The notes: generated from the sequence alone by a model not told the origin. 64,000 nucleotides of DNA from Ophiocordyceps camponoti-saundersi (nom. inval.) (GCA_003339415.1 PDHQ01000027.1:124001-188000); one strand, 5' to 3'. Positions 25,894-38,086 are shown, counted from the stretch's first letter. Numbers and translations are program-made.

Positions 25894-26437
25894 ATACCTA
25901 ACGAACAAGCACCCTTTCTGGGAGATAGGTACCTAGGTACCTAGTTAGGTAGGTAGGTAGTTGGTGGCGGCCTGTGGAGGCAGGCGCCGGGGAGCCTGAT
26001 TAGGGTTTAAATTGGCACGTACCGGCCAGGCTAGACTTATCGTGGACATCATCCTTTACCCCCCCTTTTTAGGGCCTACTAAATTGACTCTCTCTTGGCC
26101 GATGTATCTGTCTATTCTGTTCATCTGTAGTATGTAGGTAACTGCTGGCCACCTTCCTAAGCACCAGACGAAAGCCTCTTCTGTATAATCTTGAAAGGTG
26201 CGGGACCGCTGGTCATAACTTATAACACAAGATATCAAGAGGATGGTTAAAGGTTAGCCACGTGATGAGTAGAGTGCAGATAGTACTATGTAGGGATCCC
26301 TGAATGTACGGATACAACACAAGCCAATTCACCCCACCACCTCTACAAGACTTCACCTCACTTCTCGTCACACGGCAAACGGCGGCACGTCACGGTTTTG
26401 GTCAACATCCACATCCACATTCGTACATACAGCGCTC
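25894..26437. other. Intergenic region before TAN1
   Basis: It begins with AGGT/ACCT tetranucleotide clusters (25927-25962) matching those on the other side of the Copia element, followed by the presumed TAN1 promoter. No gene is supported. Confidence 0.5.
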
Positions 26438-27643
26438 ATGGCAGACGGTGCGTCAAAGAGGAAACAAGGTCCGGGTGACGCGAGGGGCGGTGAGTCGGCA
26501 GGCAAGAGAAGCAAGGTGAGAGAGATTTTTAGCGACAGAGAGATTTCTCATTCCCATTACCACAGGACATGAGCATAGCTGACTCGCTCTAGGGTGGCAG
26601 CCGCGGTCGATGGAAGACTCCGCACCAGCAGGCCAAGGCTGTTGACACCGACGGCGTCCTCGATGTCGGTGACGGAGGCATCTGGGTCACGTTTGTCAGG
26701 GGGATGCAAACCAAGGCTGTGCGCGAGTTCAGAGCGCTCTGCGGCGAGGTATGTGGCGCGGATGAAGAAGAAAAGCTCACGGAGGCGGTATGCTGACCCT
26801 GATAGTATTGCGAGAGCATGTACGACATGAGAGCGGCCGACGAAACAACATCAGAAGACGAGGCAGCGGAAGGGAAAGCCATCGAGGCGTCCATCGAGGA
26901 TGAGCTGAGCAGCTTGAGAGAGAATCGCAAGTCCAAGACGAGAGAGCCTTTCTATCCAGTTCTGACGGGTCTTGATTGCCTCTTTTTCTTGAAACTTTCA
27001 AAGCCGATTGACCCTGCCGTCATGGCCCGCAAGATGAGCGAGGACGCCAGGGACTGCCCCGAGCCAAGGCAAAGAAAATGCAGATACATTAATCGCCTGA
27101 CGCCCGTCACGGATACCGACAGAGCCAGCGACAAGGGCATAGTTCGCGTCGCTCGCAGAGTTCTCGCCCCATTCTTCTCTCTGCAGGGGATTGCAGACGG
27201 TGAGGCGCAAGGGGCCGAACCGACCTCATCTCCTTTCACGGTAGGCTCTCCGTGACCACATGGCGATGCCAGACTGACTCGCAGTTGGCAAAGTATGCGA
27301 TCCGGTACAACATTCGGAATCACACCGCCTTCAAGTCGGATGCAGTCATCAAGATGATTGCCAGTCTCATCCATGAAAGGCACAAGGTTAGTCTCGGCAA
27401 ACCGGACAAGGTGATATTGGTAGAGATATTCCAGGTATTTTTGCACGCCTCACCGTCACCGCCGGAAGCAACGAAGTGTATGTTGACAACGACTAGTTAT
27501 TCTGCGGAGTCTCCGTCGTGGATGGCAAGGAGTGGGAGGCTCTCAAGAGATACAACCTCAATACGCTGTACGAAATGCCACGTCCCGAGACAAGGACGGA
27601 AGTGGCAGCGGAGGACCCTGCGGAACATGGCAGGCAGAGCTGA
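26438..27643 (+). CDS. TAN1: THUMP-domain tRNA acetylation adaptor Tan1
   Basis: Tan1 binds tRNA-Ser and tRNA-Leu and presents them to the Kre33/NAT10 acetyltransferase, which forms N4-acetylcytidine at position 12. The gene is split into five exons: 26438-26515, 26593-26748, 26806-27240, 27285-27434 and 27497-27643, all phase 0, giving 321 residues. Diagnostic parts are GIWVTFVRGMQTKAVREF near the N-terminus, FFLKLSKPIDP, the THUMP segment with RYINRLTPVT, and YAIRYNIRNHTAF...VILVEIFQ, closed by FCGVSVVDGKEWEALKRYNL. Introns 1 to 3 have CTGAC branch sites close to the acceptor; intron 3 is only 44 nt. Without splicing no frame covers more than 145 codons, so the gene is easily missed. Confidence 0.92.
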
Positions 27644-28299
27644 CAGATTGGGAGAGTCACGAGGCTGTGTCTGAGGCTCTGAGCTCCAGCCCTGAAGCCA
27701 TCTCTGTGACGAAAATAAAAACAAGTCGCCGAGGTGGCATGTGAGGGCCAGTAGGCGACCAACGGAAAAAACGGTGAATGAGTGCCGCCCGAGCGGTGTA
27801 TCGTGGAGACGAAGTAGACGAAGGAGACAAAGACCGCTCTCACACGGCCCCTGGCTGATGCGGAACCGACCTGGCGGGGCGCGATGCCGTGTGACGAGTC
27901 ACCCGTAAGCCCCACGCGGTCCGGCCGGTCGAGGCTCATAGCCGAAGCCCCGGAGCACCGCGGCGCATTTCTAGCAACGTCATCGGCTCGGGGACTCCCG
28001 CTCGGCGTCCTCGGCTCGAACAGGCAACCATCGAATGTACGGATACTGTACTCCGTACATGCTATGGAAGTCAGGAAGTCAATGCTGCGCACAAGGACTT
28101 CAGGAGGTGTCTCCGCCAAATGAAGCCTGTCGATAACAGCCGAAGTCCCAAGATGGCGGGCGGCCTGGTTCTTGGCCAAGCTTCGGCTGCATGGGTGGTA
28201 ACGCGGGAAAATCGGGGCGGGATCGCTCGGCTAATCCAGCCAATACAATCAATAGGTGTCGATATTACATGGGTGCAGAAGGCCATGAAAGAGGAAGAC

Positions 28300-28330
<31 letters not shown>

Positions 28331-29440
28331 CAAATACGTGGATTGATGCAACCTCGCTTGGCTTGGACCAATTGGCGGGGGGAGATCCGTCGGGGAGCAA
28401 GCGAGCTGCAGGCGTGGAGATGTAGGCATCCGCCTTGATGTCGTCGTCTTCTTATTCTTGCCCTTGCTCTTCCTATTCTCGTCATTGTCATCTCGTCCTC
28501 GGGGCGGCGAGGATGTATGTATGTATGTACGTGTCAGTGTGAGATGGCATGCATGCATGCATACGGATACATACCGACCATGACATGATGCTCATGCTCT
28601 TTCTGGACCCGGTCCCGTCCGTTAGACATGAATCATAGGGACGCTGGATGACAAAAAGGGAGGGTAGTATGGCTTCCAGTCGGGGAGGTGTGGATCTTGG
28701 ATAGAGACAGAGAGAGGCAGCATCTTCGGGAAGCGAGCTGTCAGGGGTCACGATACACCCTCAGCCCATGATGACAGCGCACCTCGCTATCATCCGTGCC
28801 TGCTAAGACGACAATGTCGACAATGGCAGTCGCCTTATCGTCACTGTGCGAGTGGTATCGAGTGCTGATAGTGATAAGTGAGTGGTAACATACCTCTGGT
28901 ACCTATCATCTACTGTTAGTACATACATCTCTTCCTTCTCTCTTCCTCCTTGCAACCCTTAGACGACCAAGTTCAGTCATCGTCCCATCAAATGTCCCCT
29001 TCCCCCGTTTCATCGCTACTCGGCCTGATCTTCGACTATCGTATATGTGTTTTTGCCGACTACTGCGGTCTACCTACCGCACTTGGACTCGCTCTCTGAC
29101 CCTGTCCGCCCACCCCCCTCCCCCTTGACCCTCCTCGCCCATCATCATCCCTCTCCGCATGCGCGCCAACGGCCCAATGCTCGACATACACATGTTCGTT
29201 CGTGGACCGTGACCCACGTAACCAACCTTGTCTCGAGTCAACCCCCCCCCCCCCCCCCTTTTTCATTGCCCCCATGGCAGGCGCGTGCCATGACCTTAGA
29301 CACGCCCTGAGCCAGCTCACCTCGCCGTTCCGCTGTTCCCTCCGCGACTCAAGAACCAGTCTTAGCATGGGACAGACTTCGGGACCGAAACCTCTTGACA
29401 GGACGTCGTCCTCTCCTGATGCTCTCATATCTCCATCACC
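27644..29440. other. Gene-free region downstream of TAN1
   Basis: No gene is supported across 1.8 kb. Visible features are a purine GAA/GAG run at 28296-28329, an ATGC tetranucleotide run near 28546-28562 and a C homopolymer at 29241-29257 that probably lies in the leader of the next gene. Confidence 0.5.
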
Positions 29441-30943
29441 ATGGCCCACTCTTCCAATCGTTCTTTCCCCGTCATCCGCCTCGCCCAACTCTTCCATGTC
29501 CCGCGTGGGGCCAAGCCGTCAGATCCCATCGTCAGCACCGCCGTCATGGCCGACAAGTCACCGTCAAGTCATCTTCATGCCCTGATAAAAAGTGCTGCCT
29601 CCAGGTTCGCCGCCGCCGACTTTCACCAGCTCCCATCGGTTAAGCCGCAAACCAAGTTCTTCGCCACCACCTCCGACGCCGAGACCCTCCTTCTGTCGCT
29701 GGCGCCTCATGCCACTGCTCTACTGCGCTGTGAGCGATCGCTTATCCTGTCCGAAGCTGCCCTGCTGTGCTGGCTTGCTGGTGTCGGCGACGAGACCTGT
29801 CCGACCGATGATAAACGTCTCCTCCGTCAGCCTGGTCTGATAACGGCGAGCAGAGACATTGACAGATGTCGCGTTCCTGACACCGAGCCTCAGCCGCTGC
29901 GGTCCTATCTTCCGAGCCTGCTGGAACATGGCTCCGCCTGGAACGGTCGTCACGGCGAGTATATCCTGACCAGGCCCGTGGCCGGCACGACCGTCACATC
30001 CTTATCACCACCTCTGAGTATTGCGGAGCGCAAGTGCGTCGACTTTCAGATTGGCCAGCTCTTGAGACGTATTTCATCCCTTCAGTCACCCAACGGCAAG
30101 TTCGGCACCGCCGTCGCCGTTCTTTCCTCCGCGCCGACTGTTTGCGACGTCCACTGGAGACGGACAGTCACGTTGGATCTCAACTCTCGCTACGATCAGT
30201 GGTCTGACGCCTTCTTGTGCATACTGGAGTCAGCCCTGCGTGATGCGGAGGATTTCAGGGTCGCAATCCGATATGAAGCGGTGAGGGACCACGTCGGTCG
30301 GTTCAGGCACTTCCTGGATGCCGTTACTCGGCCATGTCTGGTGGCAATCGACGCTGGAGAAGACGCCACGACGCTGGTGACTTCCCGTTCTGATACTCAC
30401 CATCAAGGTGACTGGTGTTCTCAGTCCGATTCCGAGAGCAGGAAGCAAGAAGTTCGATTATCGCAGCTCAACGACAGTGGGCACGTTGAGAGTCCTCTCG
30501 ATACCAGAGGCGCATGGAGATCAAAGACGCGATCTGCACGAGTATCGATCCGCGTGACCGGAATTCAAGAATGGAGCAACTGTGTTTTTGGAGATCCTCT
30601 CTTTGCCTCCGTTTTAAGCAGGAATGCCAGCCCAGAAATTTGGAACGGCTTCAAGAGCCCGCTGCCGGGTCATGGCGTCGGTGAGCTCTTGGATGACATG
30701 GCAAGCGCAAGAATTCGCCGTCTTCTTTATGAATGCCATCACGCGATTACGGCCATCGTTCGAGAGTATTGTCGCCGACGCAGTGACAGCGATGACAGGG
30801 AGCTGCCAGCCAGGAAGAGGCTCACTCAGGTCCTCCGCATTTTAGACAGCCTGGATGACTTTGGCAAGGAAAAGCGTCCGCACCCGAGTGGAGACACTTC
30901 TCCGGCAAAGAGGCCAAAGTCCATTGATGGGAGCGACAGCTGA
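29441..30943 (+). CDS. Aminoglycoside phosphotransferase-fold protein, fungal type, catalytic motifs degenerate
   Basis: A single exon of 500 residues. The layout resembles fungal APH/choline-kinase-like proteins: a hydrophobic N-lobe (CERSLILSEAALLCWLAGVG), ILTRPVAGTTVTSL, VDFQIGQLLRRISSL, then the region where the catalytic loop should be (PCLVAIDAGEDATTLV) and the following metal-binding strand (VRVTGIQEWSNCVFGDPLF, judged by position; seen as VTGIQEWSNCVFGDPL). In active enzymes these are HxDxxxxN and IDxxD/E; here the His and the second-site Asp are missing, so it may be a pseudokinase. About 60 residues of low conservation separate the two motifs. The C-terminus is charged with PAKRPK, a possible nuclear signal. 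The ATG at 29441 has an ideal CACCATGG context; a second at 29546 is possible. Substrate unknown. Confidence 0.75.
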   Translation: MAHSSNRSFPVIRLAQLFHVPRGAKPSDPIVSTAVMADKSPSSHLHALIKSAASRFAAADFHQLPSVKPQTKFFATTSDAETLLLSLAPHATALLRCERSLILSEAALLCWLAGVGDETCPTDDKRLLRQPGLITASRDIDRCRVPDTEPQPLRSYLPSLLEHGSAWNGRHGEYILTRPVAGTTVTSLSPPLSIAERKCVDFQIGQLLRRISSLQSPNGKFGTAVAVLSSAPTVCDVHWRRTVTLDLNSRYDQWSDAFLCILESALRDAEDFRVAIRYEAVRDHVGRFRHFLDAVTRPCLVAIDAGEDATTLVTSRSDTHHQGDWCSQSDSESRKQEVRLSQLNDSGHVESPLDTRGAWRSKTRSARVSIRVTGIQEWSNCVFGDPLFASVLSRNASPEIWNGFKSPLPGHGVGELLDDMASARIRRLLYECHHAITAIVREYCRRRSDSDDRELPARKRLTQVLRILDSLDDFGKEKRPHPSGDTSPAKRPKSIDGSDS

Positions 30944-31096
30944 CGAGTTGCGCTGTTGTCCAGCGAGAAGACACTGAAACACGCATTGAAGAAAGTTCCA
31001 CAGCGGGCTTACCGGCAAATTGCAATTGCTGCACCATATACGTCTTTTGCTGTGGTTCATAGCTACCGATCATCCCGAAGAAAACCGAATAATCGA

Positions 31097-33036
31097 TCAT
31101 CCCGGACAGTCGTCTTCATCGTCTCCGCCATCCTCATCTCTGGGTAGTCGAAAACCCATCATGCCGAGAACGTTACCCGTTGGCCCGGCCAAGCCTGCCT
31201 GGCTCTTGAAGCTTTCCAACAGGTTGCGTGCCAGGTTGTAATCGATCTGAACCTCACTATCGTCTTCTTCTTCGACCTTGTCAGTCGTTGAGCACTGGCG
31301 ATTCAGCTCTTTTTCCTTGCCGACGCCCCCGCTGCAATCATTCACAGTCAATTTTTCGGCGTTCGAGTCATCGTATTTTAGCGCTCCGTGGTTTCTAAGT
31401 TCGTTTTCCATCTGATTCGAGAGCTCTTGGATCTCTCCGAACTCCTGGTTTGGGGCGTTTGTTTCTTCCTGGCAAGTCAGAGTCGAGCTTTGTCCTTCGG
31501 CATCTGCGGATAAGGGGTTCGTTGTTGGCAACCCTAGCATAGTGCGCATTATAGAAGAAAAAGCATCCTCGTCGAAACCGACTACTTTATCCTCGAATTC
31601 ACTATCCTCTTCGTCTTCAGTCTCTTGGTCGTCGTCGTCGTCGTCGTCATCTTTGGAGTTGTCCACATCGGCACCGTCTAAGCCCGCACTTTTGTCATTG
31701 AGAAAAGCTTCGAACCGTGAAACGATCCTCCTCAGATCAGTCTCAGTTCGAGCATCGCCGAAGCCCGCGCTCTCCCCACGTGAGTCCCGACGAGATTTGC
31801 CGTCAAGTTCGCGCTCAAAATCTTCGTAATTGATGTCCATCCAAGTCTCATCGTCGTCGCGATCGAAATCTCGCCATATTTTCATTTCGTCATCAGTAGG
31901 AAGCATTTTGTTGTCGCCCTTGACCAATTCTTTCAGGAGGCCGTCCACTTGTCGGGCGACCTTTCTCCTGTCCTCGCCTGCAGTGGCGATGAGTATTTCG
32001 AAGCCAGTCGTGAGCTTCATTCCTGTTTCGAGTCTGGCCATTCTCTGCTTATCCTGGGGTGATGCCGAGAGCACCACGCTTTTCATGACCCTCTGCCACA
32101 TTAAAGGTGGTTCGAAATGTTGTGACTTAAGTTGCGCAAAAAGAATTCTGCTGAAGCGCACGCTGATGGTGACAAGGTCTTCGGGCGGGAAAGCGAGCGA
32201 TGCCGAAGTAGACAAGATGGGCTGCAAAGTCAAGGGATCTCTGAGGTAAAAGTATTCAACCGCTGAGGCGAGCGACTTAGGAAGTGAGTGAAGGATATAA
32301 GCGAGCTTTCTCGGTATGGTAACAAGTGAACAGTGTGCAGAATCGGAGATGTGTCTCGGGTATTTGCCCAGCCTATAGAAGGCCTCTTCCTCTATGAAAG
32401 GAGAATGGATCAGCTTAACAGAGTGCAATCGAATGAAATCCACGGCTTGTGAGAGCGAAATAGAATTTGATTGCAACCCCTGCCCTCCTTTGCTTTCGCA
32501 TGGAATGAGAAGAAGCTTGCCATCGTGAATCCAAGCGCGGTTCTGGTCCATTCCAGGGCTTAACCAGTCGGGCATCACATTGGCAGCCTCTATGAGTAAG
32601 AACTCGCCGTCTGCATCGGCAACGCGGACCCAAAGGTTTGCATGCGCTTCGGTCATACGCCGCAAGATATAAACGATGAGCCACTCATCCTCGATAGCAT
32701 CGCCATAGTCCGTCATGCCATAAAGAAATCGCATGCCTGGAGATTGTTGTGGTCAGCTCGAAGATGATGCTTGCAAGTGAAGATTAAATGCTACACACCA
32801 TCTTCCTCTTTGGATTTAAGCTGGAAATTATCTCGCTGCCAGATATAGTCTTTTGTCAGACTTTGACTGAGATCGTTCGCGGCTTGCTGAAGAGCCTCCA
32901 GATCAGCCTCATCTTCCGCCTCATCACCCAGAAGAAATAGCCAATATTCAACAGAGTTATCTGGAACCCTCTTCGGAAGGTCTAGCAAGACTGTTACATC
33001 TTCATCACCCTCTCCAGAGAAGTCTGTCTCAGGCAT
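31097..33036 (-). CDS. Ecdysoneless/SGT1-family protein (transcription or pre-mRNA cofactor)
   Basis: Members of the ecdysoneless (ECD, PF07093 'SGT1') family act in transcription, the R2TP/spliceosome pathway and cell-cycle control in animals; fungal roles are little studied. Exons 33036-32799 and 32736-31097 (minus) give 625 residues; the 62-nt intron has a CTGAC branch site. Conserved parts are NSVEYWLFLL near residue 22, YIWQRDNF, GMTDYGDAIEDEWLIVYILR, VRVADADGEFLLIEAA, LPDWL-like MPDWLSP and the sequence NRAWIHDGKLLLIP. The C-terminal half is acidic (Asp/Glu run) and ends with a helical segment IDYNLARNLLESFKSQ followed by GPTGNVLGMMG, also typical. It diverges from SMC6 and converges with the upstream phosphotransferase-like gene (153 bases between stops). 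Confidence 0.88.
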
Positions 33037-33419
33037 GACGAAAGATGAAGTCGGATTTGACTGCGACGATGATCGAACAAGGATCGTTACTGACCTTGAT
33101 AGGTGCCCTTGACCCTTAAGCGGGTACCCCACTACTTTGCCCTATTACATAAGCAGCAGACGCCTAATTTACGGCTCCCAACAAAACGCGACGCGGCCGC
33201 GATTCCTTTTCGCGACGGGCTTTTCATTAGGGATTCTTGAAAGCTCGTGCGACTCAAGGTCCGAGTCGCGGCTTCCAGCGCCCTTGGCCGTCCAAATTCA
33301 CCATTCCACTCTGGATTCTGGAGCATTCGCGGTGGTTCGACTTTCCTGGCAGCGCGTTTCGGCGTGTTGAGCCAGCGTCGTGTTTAAGGGTCCGATAGCC
33401 GCCGACAAAGTCTCAGTTC

Positions 33420-36400
33420 ATGGCGTCATTGAAGCGAAGCCGTAGATTAGTCGTTGAAGACGACGACGACGACGACGACGGAGAGCTTGTCGAAACGCAA
33501 GAGGCGCGCTCTTCGCTGCTTCACGATGCACAGTCGGTGAGTGTGCTCTTGTCTCCACCAGCTTCTATTCGTTTCTCTCTAACGCAGAGCACCAGAGAAA
33601 ACGGGCACGAATATCACTCGAGGATGAAGCCGTTTCCGAGCAGGACAGCTCCTCGAGCTCCGAGGATGAGGACCATGAAGAGCCCGACGACCTCGACGCC
33701 ACCATACCCCAAACTCAATACGAAATAATGAGAGACAATGGGTTTCGCCATTTGGAAAACACCGACATGGACGATCTGTGGGCCACACAGAAGCTGAAGC
33801 GGAGGTCTACGCACGTTGGAGATAACATGGTGGCCGAAAGTGGCATCATCGAGAGCATCACATGCATCAACTTCATGTGCCACGAGCGCCTCCACGTTGA
33901 GCTAGGACCGCTGATCAACTTTATTGTGGGCGAGAATGGCAGCGGCAAGAGCGCCGTTTTGACCGCATTGACCCTCTGCCTTGGCGGCAAAGCCAGCGAT
34001 ACAAACCGAGGCGGGAGTCTTAAGTCTTTCGTCAAGGAGGGCCAGGATCAAGGCAGGCTAATCGTCAAGATCAAGAACGCCGGCACCGATGCCTACCAGC
34101 CCGATGTGTACGGCGAAAGTATTCTCGTCGAGCGGCACTTCTCCAGGTCTGGTAGCAGCGGCTTCAAGATAAAGAATGTCCGCCAGCAGACTATTTCCAT
34201 CAAAAAGCAGGAGGTGGACGAAATAACAGAGTGGTATGCCATGCAAATGGGAAACCCTCTCACTGTCCTGTCTCAGGACAATGCTAGGCAGTTTCTCAAT
34301 TCCGCCACGCCTACGCAAAAGTACAAGTACTTCATTTCCGGCGTCCAGTTGGAACAGCTGGACAACGATTACAAGATGTCCCAAGACACGCTCGATAAGA
34401 CGCTCATTCTCCGGGACGACCTCAACGAAAAGATCGAGTATGCCAAGAAGAACATGGACGACGCCCAGAGACTCGCAGAAACGGTACAGAAGAATGTCGG
34501 TCTTCGTGAAAAGGCTAGGCACTATCGAAACCAGCTGGTGTGGGCACAGGTTGTCGAACAAGAACGCAAGCTTGAGGAAATCGATAGAGATATTGTCGAT
34601 CGAGAGAACACCATCTCCCGAACTCAAATCGAGTGCAACATCAAGACAAAAGCTCTTGAAGAATGTCAAGCCAAGTTGGAATCCGCTGAGGCAAACCTCC
34701 AGAATCTAGCGGAGGAGGAAGAAGTTTTCAAGGAGAAGACTTCGGATGCAGAAGCAACCTTTAAAGCCGTCAAGAAAGAACTGACTGATCTCCATCTAGA
34801 AGAGAGAGACGCCTATGCTCGCCTCAAGACAATAAAGGAAGATATTAAGGCCTGTGAAGCTAAGATCAAGGACGAGGAAAAGCATCTGAATGAATCAACC
34901 GGCTCTGCGCGTGCGGAAAAGGATACCGAGCTTTCCGCAGCGCGGTCTCGAGAGGAGAAGCTCCATGACGATATTGAGGTGGAGAAGAGACGGCTGGACC
35001 AGTTGCAATCTGATGCTGCTCAGGCAGAGACGACGCTTAAGAAGCAGCAGCAAGCCCAATCGACCAAACGCGACGAGCTATTGAAGGCGGAACAAGGCGT
35101 TCGAGCACTGGAAGAGAGCACTGGCTCTGCCATGGAGGGGTTTGACCATGAAATGGCCGCTCTCGTCAAGGCTGTTGCTGCAGATGACGGCTTCAGCAAA
35201 AAACCAGTAGGTCCTTTGGGAGCTCACATTAGATTGCTCAAACCAGAGTGGTCCGGTCTTCTTGAAAGGATTCTAGGCGACGCCCTGGAGGCGTTCGTCG
35301 TCAGAACGAAGCAAGATCAGACGCGGCTCGTTGGCTTGATGCGGCGAATGTCTATGAAAAGAACGCCTCCGATTTTCATTGCCTATGGCGGCCACATCGA
35401 CACGCGTGATCAGGAGCCAGAAGATCATTTTGACACGATTTTGAGGGTGCTTGAGTTCGACGACGACCTCATTCGGTCTCAATTGATCATCAATAACAGC
35501 ATTGAAAAGGTCATACTGGTGAAGGACCGTGTTGAGGCCCAGAGGATCATGATTGATGACGGTCCGCCGCGCAACGTCCTACAATGCATATGCTTCCATG
35601 ACGGCTGGAATAAACGGGGTCATGGTTTGCGCATAACGAACCGGAACGGAAACTCGGCAACGAGTCCCGTCGCCCCAAGCGACGTCCGGCCAAAGATGCG
35701 GTCGGACACCGCCAGACAGCTGTCACTGAAGAAGGAAAGCCTGAAACATCTTGGATTGGAGCTGCAGAGATTGAATTCCGAGCTTGCCGCTGCAAAACGA
35801 GCAAAGCAGAAGTGCACTGACGAGATCGCTGCCAGCGAGACCTCAAAGAAGCGGCTGGCCAATGAGCTTCGACGGGCTCAGGCGGACGTAGAGCGGATCC
35901 AGCAGGGCCTAGACGCTTTCGAAGGCGTCGATGATCGCCTGAATGCTCTGCGGTCTAATTTGGAGACGAAGAGAGCGGAGGAGTCGCAGCTGGGCGGCCA
36001 GTACGGCAACATGGGCCTGATGAAGCGCGAGATCAATGTCAGGGTGGAAGAAGCCAAGCGCGTGCAGGATGCCGAGCGAGAGAGAGAGAAGGACTTTCAA
36101 CAGCGAGTCAACAAGGCCAAAGTGAAGATTAGCAGCTGCGAATCATTGAGACGAGTCGCCGTCTCGGAGAAGAACGCCGCCATGGAGAAGCTGGACATTG
36201 CCAACGCCGAACGGCGCCGTGCGCAGGATAAGCGCGAGGAAAGGGCTCAGCATATCCAGCAGTATGTCGCGCAGGCCGAAGGATTGGTGCCAGAACGCGT
36301 CAACATACCCGATGACGAGACGCATCAATCAATCGAGAAAAAATACGAAAAGATCATGGAGCAGCTCGCCCAGCGCCAGGCGAGGATGGGGGCCACGGAT

Positions 36401-37125
36401 CAGGAGATATACGACCGTGCGAACGAGGCCAGGACCAAGCACGACCAGGTTGTGAAGCAGACGCGACACGTGGACGAGACCATCACGTCGCTGAAGCGCG
36501 CCATCGAGCACCGACTGCACCTATGGCGCCAGTTTCAGAGACAAATCAGCGCCCGCGTTCGCATCCAATTTAACTATCTGCTCAGCGAGCGAGGCTTTCG
36601 CGGCAAGATTGACCTGGACCATCGAGCCAGACGGATCAATATCCATGTCGAACCGGACGAGACGCGAAGAAGCTCGTCGGGTCGCAGCACCAAGACGTTA
36701 TCGGGCGGCGAGAAGTCCTTTTCTTCGATCTGCATGCTGCTCTCGATTTGGGAGGCTATCGGGTCGCCGATCCGATGCCTGGACGAATTCGACGTGTTCA
36801 TGGACAACGTTAACCGAGCGATTAGCACCAACATGCTGGTGAGTATGCACTCTCAATCTTCCCGTGATTCGGTTGAAGAGGCTGAGGAGAGAAATCGTCA
36901 GGTGGACGCTGCCCGACGGTCCGTTTCCAGGCAGTACGTTCTAATTACGCCCAACGCCATCGAGGGCAGGGCCAGACTGGACAAGGACGTCAAGATCATC
37001 CGGTATGTACCAATTCCTGTCCAACCGGTCCAATGATGCGGCCTACTGACAGCCTCCATCTATCTAGCTTGACCGATCCTCGTCAACGCACTTTAGTCGG
37101 CTTCGAATCCGGACGAAGTGGGTAG
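33420..37125 (+). CDS. SMC6: Structural maintenance of chromosomes protein Smc6
   Basis: Smc6 forms the Smc5/6 complex, which compacts DNA and resolves recombination intermediates. Exons 33420-33536, 33590-36838, 36902-37002 and 37068-37125 give 1174 residues. An acidic N-terminus leads to TQYEIMRDNGF and the Walker A GENGSGKS at 153-160. Two long coiled coils flank the hinge (about residues 470-640). The ABC signature LSGGEKS begins near 1076 and Walker B CLDEFDVFMD near 1102. The last three exons rebuild NMLVDAARRSVSRQY and IIRLTDPRQRTL, the conserved ending. Intron 3 (36839-36901) has 63 nt and no in-frame stop, so it reads as coding unless removed. Exon 2 uses the second AG of GCAGAG, because the first would break frame. 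Confidence 0.96.
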
Positions 37126-37259
37126 CTATGCAGGAGATCACCTTGAACAACGTGGCGTAAGGGTTCCGCGAAGTGGCATGAAGCTTCGCATCCCGGTAGA
37201 CGAGGAGAGGCCTAGGTTTCCTATGCATTGCTGTTGTATACGACTTTGCCATAGGTAAA

Positions 37260-38086
37260 TTATATGCGAATACCCTTGCTGCGCAACACATTGATGCTGG
37301 CGTTCATGGTGAAGCCCACCCATTGGCCCACGGATGCAATCATTTTGCCGGCCGCCCCAGCCTCGTCAAGTCGCCTGTCGAGGAATCGCCTCGTCTCGGC
37401 AAAGCCAGTGGACTTGTCGTTGGTCATGAATAACTCGGTCGTGCTGTATATTATAGATAGCGATGCGCGTTTGCTATACCACGAGGAGTCGACGGCTTTC
37501 TCGCCGGCAAGAAACAAGAGCTCATCGGACAGGAGAGCCAGTTCCTTGAGTGAGGCCGGTAGCCAGGTAGGTTGTGCCATGACAGCGAGAGCCTGCGATT
37601 TCTCGGGATGAGCGACTGCAGTGATGACCCACAGCATTTTCTTTTCTTGATGCGCACCTCCTGCCACCGATTGATGATGGCTACGTTGCCCATCAGACGA
37701 GCCCACGTCAGCTCAGCGACGGCGGCGTCCACGGACGGCGGGTGCTGATGGTTTATGAAGAGCTGGCGACTCCGCTCAGCCAAGGCCAGACGGCGGGTGA
37801 CTAGATGGTAGCGAATGAGGCTGAAGACGCCCTCGGGAAGGGCGGCGGGACTGATGTCGAGGTAACCGGCATCATGGGCACCCAAACGTAGGGCGCGCTG
37901 GGAGAAGCCATGTTCAGGGACGTGGCGATAGGAGGCGGCGAGGATGGCGTCCTCAACGGCGCTGAAGGGATTGGCCGGAGGCGCATGTTGGTATGAGTGA
38001 AAGCGACGAGACCGGTTAAGGAGAGCGAAATTGGAAGCGAGACGCCGGGTCGCAATCAGCTCACGAGAAGCCATTGGAGGCGGCAT
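37260..38086 (-). CDS. COQ9: Ubiquinone biosynthesis protein Coq9
   Basis: Coq9 is a lipid-binding TetR-fold protein of the mitochondrial CoQ synthome that works with Coq7. Exons 38086-37658 and 37592-37260 (minus) give 253 residues. The N-terminus (RELIATRRLASNFALLNRSRRFHSYQ) is Arg/Ser-rich without acids, a mitochondrial presequence. Family motifs are ILAASYRHVPEHGFSQRAL, GAHDAGYLDIS, FSLIRYHL and RQLFINHQ; the join gives INRWQE-ALAVMAQP, and the second exon has SLKELALLSDELLFLAG, DSSWYSKRASLSIIYSTTELFMTND and a C-terminal amphipathic helix. ATG at 38074 is an alternative start. It converges with SMC6, with 134 bases between stops. Confidence 0.94.

Noticed and set aside
28296..28330. Poly-Glu coding run
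   Set aside because: It is a GAA/GAG microsatellite; the surrounding frame has no conserved domain or plausible gene structure.
36839..36901. Treating this SMC6 segment as coding
   Set aside because: Removal restores the conserved NMLVDAARRSVSRQY and both ends are good splice sites, so it is an intron.
37108..37118. tRNA B-box-like GGTTCGAATC-type word (CTTCGAATCC)
   Set aside because: It is in the last SMC6 exon and no A box or cloverleaf surrounds it; no other tRNA was found.
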